Notes under the pieces: generated by a model
The model's input: only the letters and a program-made list of their open reading frames with translations
Databases searched by the model: none
Told to the model about the DNA's origin: nothing
Made by a program: the position numbers and the translations under genes
Shown here: in pieces, positions 58,334 through 64,000 of the stretch
Layout: the number at the start of each line of letters is the position of its first letter
Position numbering within the stretch: position 1 is the first letter of the stretch
Assembly (NCBI GenBank): GCA_964558445.1
Contig: CAZLEA010000003.1
Location: forward strand, 1 to 64,000
DNA: 64,000 nt
DNA from: CAYXVJ01 sp964558445
GTDB lineage: Bacteria; Bacillota; Clostridia; Saccharofermentanales; Fastidiosipilaceae
Direction of reading: 5' to 3'

Positions 58334-58497
58334 AATTCCATTCCTTTCGAAATTGTCGATCTATTGATCCATCTGCAAATAGAGTAGCAGAATCAGACAG
58401 CCGGGTCATCTCCCAATTGTGTGTCTCTTACCATATTAAGGCTATAATGGAGACACTACAACGCATGCGTTCGCGCGATCAGAAAGGGTACACGAAA

Positions 58498-59195
58498 TTG
58501 CTTACATTCAACGATATTCATATCAGAGATCCGTTTATCTTGTTAGAAGATGATAAGTATTACCTCTATGGCTCCAGAGGGCCGACCGTCTGGGGCATAG
58601 CCGATGGTTTTGACGTCTATGTCAGCGATGATCTCGAGTCTTGGAGCGAGGCGATCGAAGTCTTCCATAAACCTGAGGGCTTCTGGGCCGACCGGCACTA
58701 CTGGGCACCGGAGGTTCACAAGTATCAAGGCAAGTTCTATATGTTTGCAAGTTTCAAGAATGAGACGGAGNNNNNNNNNNNNNNNNNNNNNNNNNNNNNN
58801 NNNNNNNNNNNNNNNNNNNNNNNNNNNNNNNNNNNNNNNNNNNNNNNNNNNNNNNNNNNNNNNNNNNNNNGTGGGCGAGAGTCGATGCCGAGAATTACGT
58901 GACGGACGGTCCCTACCTCTACCGGACCGAAGCGGACGATCTGCTTATGATCTGGTCCAGTAGCAAGGAGACCGGCTACCTTGTCGCCATCGCGTATTCG
59001 GATAACGGGGAGATCGACGGGAACTGGAAGCATCAAGAGGACTTGCTGTTTGCAACCGACGGAGGTCACGGCATGATCTTCACTGCCAAGGATGGGAAGC
59101 GCTATCTCGCGTTACATGCACCCAATAACAATCCGTTTGAGCGCCCATCCATTACGGAGATTATCGAAACAGGCGACACGCTGCGATTGCTCTAG
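58498..59195 (+). CDS. Glycoside hydrolase family 43 protein, interrupted by a gap
   Basis: A GH43 protein with a 100-N gap at 58771-58870. The N-terminal part reads NDIHIRDPFILLEDDKYYLYG, with the catalytic general base Asp in IRDP, then VWGIADGFDVYVSDDLESWS and WAPEVHKYQGKFYMFAS, typical blade motifs. After the gap AENYVTDGPYLYRTEADDLLMIWSS and GGHGMIFTAKDGKRYLALHAP complete the five-blade propeller. The catalytic general acid cannot be checked because of the gap. The start is placed at TTG 58498 behind AAAGGG, since TATAAT at 58443-58448 looks like the -10 and overlaps an ATG further upstream. Substrates are likely arabinosides or xylosides. Confidence 0.82.
58771..58870. other. Assembly gap (100 N), real missing sequence
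   Basis: Exactly 100 N inside the GH43 gene. The flanks are not duplicates, so unlike the gaps in ansA and aspS an unknown length is missing. Confidence 0.93.
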
Positions 59196-59225
59196 TCCGC
59201 TATTCGTGCCCTGGGAGGATGTAAG

Positions 59226-60248
59226 ATGATGAAGACGAGTATATTGAGGGACGTGAGACATATCGATGTGTCTGAAGTCAGCGTACCGCGCTACGGTCCG
59301 ACAGAGGTCTTGATCAAGGTCATGGCTTGCGGGATCTGCGGTACCGATGTGCATATATATGAAGGGGACCAAGGCGCGGCAGACAACCCTCTCCCGATCG
59401 TCTTGGGCCATGAATTCTCCGGTTTGATCGAAGCACTGGGTAGCGATGTCCGAGGCCTAAGTATAGGCGATCGGGTAGCGGTCGATCCGAACGTCTTGTG
59501 CGGTAGCTGCCCTGCCTGTCTCAGCGGATCGGGACACTTCTGCGAGCATATGATCGGCATCGGTACTACCGTCAACGGCGGATTTGCCGAATATTGTGTG
59601 GTGCCGGCCTCTCAGGTTTATCGTTTGGCAGATGAGACAACATTCGAAGAAGGGGCGATGAGCGAGCCGCTCGCTTGTTGTCTGCATGGTATCGATTTGT
59701 GCGAGATCGAGGCAGGCGAGCATGTCCTTGTCATCGGCGGAGGCATGATCGGCCTCCTGATGCTGCAGCTTGCGAAGTTTGCAGGTGCAGGTTTCGTGGC
59801 CTTGATCGAACCTGTCGCCGAGAAGCGGGTACTGGCACTCGAGCTCGGAGCAGATCTCACAATCGATCCGTATACCGAAGATGCCCAAGCCGTCCTGACC
59901 GCTGCCGGAATCAAGCGACTCGGATCCGTAATCGAGTGCGTCGGCTTACCGCAGACGATGGAACAGGCGATCTCTCTGGCGGGGACCGAATCCGTCGTCA
60001 TGTTGTTTGGCCTCGGGAAACCGGATGATACGATCGCAGTCAAGCCATTTGAATTGTTCAAGAAGGAGATCACGCTTCGCGCATCGTTTATCAACCCCTA
60101 TACGATGGGGCGTGCGGTGGATCTGATCAACCGCAAGAAGATCGATGTGCAATCCATGATCTATGCGCGGATCGGACAAGAAGAATTGGCGGACGTGCTG
60201 GGCGATCGGAAGCGAAGGAGCCTTGGTAAGTATATTGTCCTCCCATGA
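59226..60248 (+). CDS. Zinc-dependent alcohol/polyol dehydrogenase
   Basis: A 340-residue medium-chain dehydrogenase. MACGICGTDVHIYEGD provides the catalytic zinc Cys, GHEFSG the His-Glu pair, CGSCPACLSGSGHFC the four structural-zinc Cys, and VLVIGGGMIGLLMLQLAK the NAD(P)-binding Rossmann motif. The pattern resembles sorbitol/threonine dehydrogenase-like sugar alcohol dehydrogenases. The substrate is unknown. GGGAGG lies 7 nt before ATG 59226; a second ATG follows directly. It is 30 nt after the GH43 gene and likely cotranscribed. Confidence 0.92.
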   Translation: MMKTSILRDVRHIDVSEVSVPRYGPTEVLIKVMACGICGTDVHIYEGDQGAADNPLPIVLGHEFSGLIEALGSDVRGLSIGDRVAVDPNVLCGSCPACLSGSGHFCEHMIGIGTTVNGGFAEYCVVPASQVYRLADETTFEEGAMSEPLACCLHGIDLCEIEAGEHVLVIGGGMIGLLMLQLAKFAGAGFVALIEPVAEKRVLALELGADLTIDPYTEDAQAVLTAAGIKRLGSVIECVGLPQTMEQAISLAGTESVVMLFGLGKPDDTIAVKPFELFKKEITLRASFINPYTMGRAVDLINRKKIDVQSMIYARIGQEELADVLGDRKRRSLGKYIVLP

Positions 60249-60298
60249 CAATAATTTGATACAATAGGATCGAATAGATCTCTAGGGGGTGCATCTAT

Positions 60299-62761
60299 TT
60301 GAGGACGGTGGACAGAAGAGGGATAGTCAGGTTTGTGACAACGAGCTTGCTATGCCTCTTTTTGTTTATGCTCACATCCTGCCGGAGCGCCCCTGTGCGC
60401 GACCGCATAAGTGTGCATGATGTGACTCATACCTGCTACCCCGATCTGATCGCAGAGGCGTTTGCCGATTCGGTCGTACAGCGTGTGGACAGTGATCGCG
60501 TGTATGGGCGCTTGCGAACGGACCTTGCGGTCGAAGCACTCGATTTGCAGGCACTTCCCGCTTTGGACATCGGCCTGGCGAGATACTGGTATCCCCAGTA
60601 CTTGGCTACCGTCGTCTTGGCCGTGGATAGAGATCGAACGGAAGCAGAAATCGGAAGTTGGCTTGATCTGTATGAAGTGGATGAAGCGGTTGCCCTCGCC
60701 GGACCGTCAACGGAGCATCCTTATTTGCTCGCAGCCATATCGTACGCCCTCGAGGGACCGGAATTCACTTATAAGCAGATGAGTGACTTGTTCGCTACAC
60801 TGCAACGAGAAGAGCGCCTCGAACTCAAACAGGAGGATGCGCCGATACTCATCTGCTACGACTTCCAGGCAGCCCGGATGATCCGAGAGGGCTTGAGGCT
60901 CGAACTCATCTTACCGACTGAAGGCAGTGTGAGTTATCTGAGGGGGCTGCTCTCAAAAGATGAATTGGCGTATCGCCCCATACTAGAAGATTTGCTGCTT
61001 GAACAAGGCTATCGCTTGGCTGACGGTCGTGTGACGGGACCGCTTGCCGAAGCCGATTTGACCTATTTCGAACCGCTCTCACGGGCACAAATCGATCACT
61101 TCAATCGACGTTTACAAGATTCTCTGCTAGTGATTCGGCGCCAAATCCTACATGTGCGGACCTATACATCAGCCAACAGCATAGAATCTCAGTTGTTTGT
61201 CTTCCTCTACATGATCTTGGTCGTGATCTGGACGGCCAATGTATTGAAGCGGGCGATGGATCGAGCCGTCCGCGAGCTTGCCCTGATGACTGCCGTAATC
61301 CTCCTCATGTGGATCGGGGTACGCCTCTTGAAGTGGCAGCTTGGCACCGCGGGTATCCTGGCTCGCTATCTATGGTACTCGTATTATCTCTTCCAGAACT
61401 CACTGCCGATCGTCTTGTTGCATCTTGCTATCGTGATCGACACGTCCCGGTCGAGGCAGAATCTACCCTGGTGGTTCTACCTCTTCGTCTCATACAATGC
61501 AGTCTTGACAATTCTGGTCCTGACAAACGACCTGCACCAATTGGTGTTTCGCTTCCGTCCGGCATTCGAGAATTGGTCGAGTGATTATCAGTATGGCTTT
61601 AGCTTTTATTTGGTGGTATCGGCTTGGGTTTTGCCCTTCTTGGTATCTATCACGCTTCTTATGATCAAAGGCTGGCAGACGCCCCGCAAACAGGGTTTCG
61701 TCCTGGTCTTGATCTTCGCCTTAATGCTCATGCTCTACGGTTATGGCTATACCAATCGCATCCCCGTCGCTTGGGAGAGTGACTATACCATGGTCGTCGG
61801 CGTGTTTAGTCTCTTCTTCCTGGAGATCTGTATGAGAAGCGGGCTCGTTCGGGTGAATAGCAACTATGTACAGTTGTTTACTCACTCGCCGCTTGATATG
61901 CAGCTCTTGGATCATGACACAGAAACGGCGCTGTCTTCCTCGACCGCTGCTACGCCCGATCCTAGCATCCTGAAGCAAGCGCTCGAGATCCAGCCGCTCG
62001 GTGCAGAAGAGACCGCAGATAGCTTGCTCTATGCGACGAGAATCACGGGTGGCTACGGCATCTGGCGCGAGGATATCGGCGGCCTGAATCGCCTCTATCG
62101 ACGAATTGAGGAATCGGTTCGGAAGCTGACCGTCACGAACGCGGTACTCAGTGAGGAGGGTCGGATACGCCAAGCGATCGAGGAGGAGGCCGAGAGCCGC
62201 CGCTTGATGGCGCAACTTGAACGGGAGATCTCCGGCCACCTCGAGGCACTGACCGAGATGATCGATCAACTGGTTCTCTTATCCGAACCTGGCGAAGAGG
62301 ACTTGATCCGTGTAGCGCTGCGCCTGGTTCATGTGAAGCGTCGCTGTAATCTCTTCTTCTCGGAGCGAGAGTCACTTCGCCTGAGCGCTTCGGATCTTCG
62401 CTTGTACGTCGATGAATTGGCGGAACTGGCGGAACTTCTGGGTGTTCGTTTGCTTTTGCAGACCGAAGCGATCGATCAGATCCCTGTACGCCTTGTCAGC
62501 TTGATGTACGACAGCATATATGAGCTGCTTCGCTTGGCCACACAAGAGACTTGCCCCTATATCCTTGCTACCTTGGAAGAGAGAGAAGAGGAACTGACGC
62601 TTCGCCTGCTGCCCTCAGGCGATCTAGGCGTCTTCTCGTTTTGCGATGAACAAGAAGATGCGATTCGTCAAGCAGGCGGCCATCTCCTGACCAAGGATTT
62701 GGATGGAGCTCTCGGCATCTCTCTGATCTTCTCGAAGGAAGGGGGTGTACCTCGTGATTGA
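60299..62761 (+). CDS. Lipoprotein-anchored sensor with 7TM region and degenerate histidine kinase module
   Basis: An 820-residue multidomain protein. A signal peptide ends in lipobox LTSC (Cys28). Residues 40-280 form an extracytoplasmic domain with substrate-binding-protein character (LDIGLARYWYPQYLATVVLAVDR; ILICYDFQAARMIREGL). From about 298 to 512 about seven membrane helices follow, like N-terminal 7TM modules of histidine kinases. The part from 625 to 820 resembles a kinase module, but the phosphoacceptor site reads EREISGHLEAL where the downstream kinase has MRAHDVLGQRL, and the N-box is YDSIYELLRLA instead of ESVTNAV. So His and Asn are lost and it is a pseudokinase. TTG 60299 is preceded by AGGGGG 8 nt upstream. 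It overlaps the next gene by 8 nt. Confidence 0.78.
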   Translation: MRTVDRRGIVRFVTTSLLCLFLFMLTSCRSAPVRDRISVHDVTHTCYPDLIAEAFADSVVQRVDSDRVYGRLRTDLAVEALDLQALPALDIGLARYWYPQYLATVVLAVDRDRTEAEIGSWLDLYEVDEAVALAGPSTEHPYLLAAISYALEGPEFTYKQMSDLFATLQREERLELKQEDAPILICYDFQAARMIREGLRLELILPTEGSVSYLRGLLSKDELAYRPILEDLLLEQGYRLADGRVTGPLAEADLTYFEPLSRAQIDHFNRRLQDSLLVIRRQILHVRTYTSANSIESQLFVFLYMILVVIWTANVLKRAMDRAVRELALMTAVILLMWIGVRLLKWQLGTAGILARYLWYSYYLFQNSLPIVLLHLAIVIDTSRSRQNLPWWFYLFVSYNAVLTILVLTNDLHQLVFRFRPAFENWSSDYQYGFSFYLVVSAWVLPFLVSITLLMIKGWQTPRKQGFVLVLIFALMLMLYGYGYTNRIPVAWESDYTMVVGVFSLFFLEICMRSGLVRVNSNYVQLFTHSPLDMQLLDHDTETALSSSTAATPDPSILKQALEIQPLGAEETADSLLYATRITGGYGIWREDIGGLNRLYRRIEESVRKLTVTNAVLSEEGRIRQAIEEEAESRRLMAQLEREISGHLEALTEMIDQLVLLSEPGEEDLIRVALRLVHVKRRCNLFFSERESLRLSASDLRLYVDELAELAELLGVRLLLQTEAIDQIPVRLVSLMYDSIYELLRLATQETCPYILATLEEREEELTLRLLPSGDLGVFSFCDEQEDAIRQAGGHLLTKDLDGALGISLIFSKEGGVPRD

Positions 62762-64000
62762 ATTCTATCATTGGAGTTCTGACGCTTTGATTCTGCTGAT
62801 GCTTGGACTGAGCCTCGGTTTGCTGCTACAACTTGCTGCACTCTTGCTGACATATCAGCGTCGCTTACAGAATCCCAAGCACTTCGTGCGAAGCTTGGTC
62901 GAGCTGTTTATCCTCCTGGAGTTACTGTTGCTCTCTATGTTGCATGGGCAGATATTTCATAATGTATCGATGAGTATAGTCACGGACTCGGCTTATGTGT
63001 ATCCTCGCATCGCTGTGTTCTTGCTACTCTCGGCCGCCTCACTTGCTGACGTAGTGCTGCGCCACAACCTCCTATCGTTTAGCCTTATGTTTGGGGCGGC
63101 GGTACTCCTGCCTTCGTTTGAACGCTTCGCAGCCGGTGCCTATGACCTTGTCTTCGTAGCCGTATTGGTCTTCTATTCGATTCGGGCGATCTTCGTTTGT
63201 TATCGGCGCAGCACGGAGATTCGAAGTAGCTTGTCGGCACTGTCAATCAAGGAGACGATCGATAAGCTGAATACGGCGGTACTCTTCTGTGCACCGGGCG
63301 GCTTCATATTGCTCATCAATTTGCAGATGCTGGGATTGATGAAGCGTCTCGGCGGCAGGATCTACCGTGACGGCGAAGCCTTCTATCGCTATCTGGCAGA
63401 GAGCGAAGAGACAGGCGGATTTCGCCGCTCGAAATCGGACGGGCATCTGGTCTTGCTGGAAGCGGACCGAGAAGCGTGGCTCGTGGCTCGCCATGAGCTT
63501 CGTGTGAAGAGGCGGACCTACATTCAGATTACGGCGACGAATATCAGCAGACGCTGGGCCCTGACTGAGGAGCTTCGGCGACAAGAACACGAGCTTGGTA
63601 TGAAGGCAGATGAACTCAAACAATCGCACCTCTATCTTCATGAACTGAGTCGAGAACAAGAGACTATGCGGGTCAAGATGCGTGCGCATGATGTCTTGGG
63701 GCAGCGCCTTAGCATCTTACTTCGTACGATCTATAGTGATCAGGATATGGATATGGCAGTCCTACGCAAGCTGACACACAGTCTGCTCGATGATATGAGG
63801 AGCGATCAGGAGACTAGAGACCCCTATGCGGAGATCAAATCTCTATGCGAGATCTTCTCGTCGGTCGGTGTAACGATAGACATCGAAGGCGATATGCCCG
63901 ATGATAGAACCAAGGCGAATTTGATAGCAGATATCTTGCGCGAGAGCGTGACCAATGCGGTTCGGCACGGATTTGCAACAGAGATCAAGGTTATTATCGA
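62754..64000 (+). CDS. Sensor histidine kinase, NarX/LuxR-partner type (3' end outside window)
   Basis: The 415 visible residues start at GTG 62754, 8 nt after GGGGG, within the end of the preceding gene. A membrane region of about six helices (residues 8-150) is followed by a PAS-like linker (LNTAVLFCAPGGFILLINLQM, YIQITATNISRRWALTEEL), a coiled coil, and a HisKA_3-type domain with phosphoacceptor His312 in RAHDVLGQRLSIL and the N-box Asn401 in ESVTNAVRHG. The ATP lid and end of the ATPase are outside the window. It is the functional kinase beside the pseudokinase protein upstream. A LuxR-type response regulator would be expected just beyond the window edge. Confidence 0.85.
   Translation, partial: MIEFYHWSSDALILLMLGLSLGLLLQLAALLLTYQRRLQNPKHFVRSLVELFILLELLLLSMLHGQIFHNVSMSIVTDSAYVYPRIAVFLLLSAASLADVVLRHNLLSFSLMFGAAVLLPSFERFAAGAYDLVFVAVLVFYSIRAIFVCYRRSTEIRSSLSALSIKETIDKLNTAVLFCAPGGFILLINLQMLGLMKRLGGRIYRDGEAFYRYLAESEETGGFRRSKSDGHLVLLEADREAWLVARHELRVKRRTYIQITATNISRRWALTEELRRQEHELGMKADELKQSHLYLHELSREQETMRVKMRAHDVLGQRLSILLRTIYSDQDMDMAVLRKLTHSLLDDMRSDQETRDPYAEIKSLCEIFSSVGVTIDIEGDMPDDRTKANLIADILRESVTNAVRHGFATEIKVII

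Noticed and set aside
58417..58497. Longer N-terminus of the GH43 protein from an upstream start (for example ATG 58447)
   Set aside because: ATG 58447 overlaps a TATAAT that looks like the -10, so a transcript from it would start downstream; TTG 58498 has a ribosome site and family homology begins there.
1..64000. CRISPR array, transposase, integrase, phage or defence genes
   Set aside because: Both strands were read for direct repeats with regular spacers and for such proteins; none was found apart from the weak tRNA-adjacent scar.

Overview
The window reads as a chromosomal segment of a low-to-moderate G+C Bacillota, most likely an anaerobic Clostridia-type organism known from a draft or metagenome assembly. 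Reasons: strong AGGAGG-type ribosome sites with several TTG/GTG starts, a YtrA-type GntR regulator, CarD, class III fructose-1,6-bisphosphatase, a YflT-domain protein, an ECF-type FolT under a tetrahydrofolate riboswitch, a QueT-type transporter, and a glycerol oxidation cluster of two flavoproteins plus a DUF1667 protein. Four runs of exactly 100 N interrupt the sequence. Two of them (in ansA and aspS) are flanked by identical 55-bp copies, so those genes are almost certainly intact.

Layout. 1-0.9 kb: a YtrAB-type GntR/ABC operon with a perfect operator over its own promoter. 1-9.5 kb: sugar-phosphate isomerase-like protein, polysaccharide deacetylase lipoprotein, DUF488, a PspA + Gly-rich TPM-like envelope pair, YczE-like membrane protein, malic enzyme, MFS exporter, YihY. 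9.6-15 kb: CarD, YflT-like protein, ABC-F ATPase, tRNA-Val with two unrecognised genes around it. 15-22 kb: MacB/FtsX-type ABC system, riboswitch-controlled FolT, MATE, RDD protein. 22-25.6 kb: GPH sugar transporter and GH13 glucosidase. 25.6-35 kb: a five-gene overlapping minus-strand operon (GlpA-like, FAD oxidoreductase, DUF1667, heterodimeric ABC exporter) divergent from glpK-sirtuin. 35-43 kb: asparaginase, small membrane protein, EEP hydrolase, structured leader plus QueT, methyltransferase-Mrp-lipoprotein, divergent IspF, CysK, ExoIII. 43-55 kb: housekeeping run radA-ispD-GH109-like-rsmE-hisS-aspS-lepB-lepA-fbp and tRNA-Leu. 55-60 kb: HD protein, CmpB-type membrane protein, YbaK, a second isomerase, gapped GH43, zinc dehydrogenase. 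60.3-64 kb: a large lipoprotein/7TM protein with a degenerate kinase module overlapping a NarX-type histidine kinase that runs off the window.

The most interesting items are the 60.3-64 kb pseudokinase/kinase sensor pair, the full switching logic visible in the THF riboswitch, the unclassified structured leader before queT, the IspF lacking the usual FPDTD loop, the four-octamer operator of the GntR operon, and the translational coupling of glycerol flavoproteins to an ABC exporter. No phage, transposon, CRISPR array or defence island was seen.
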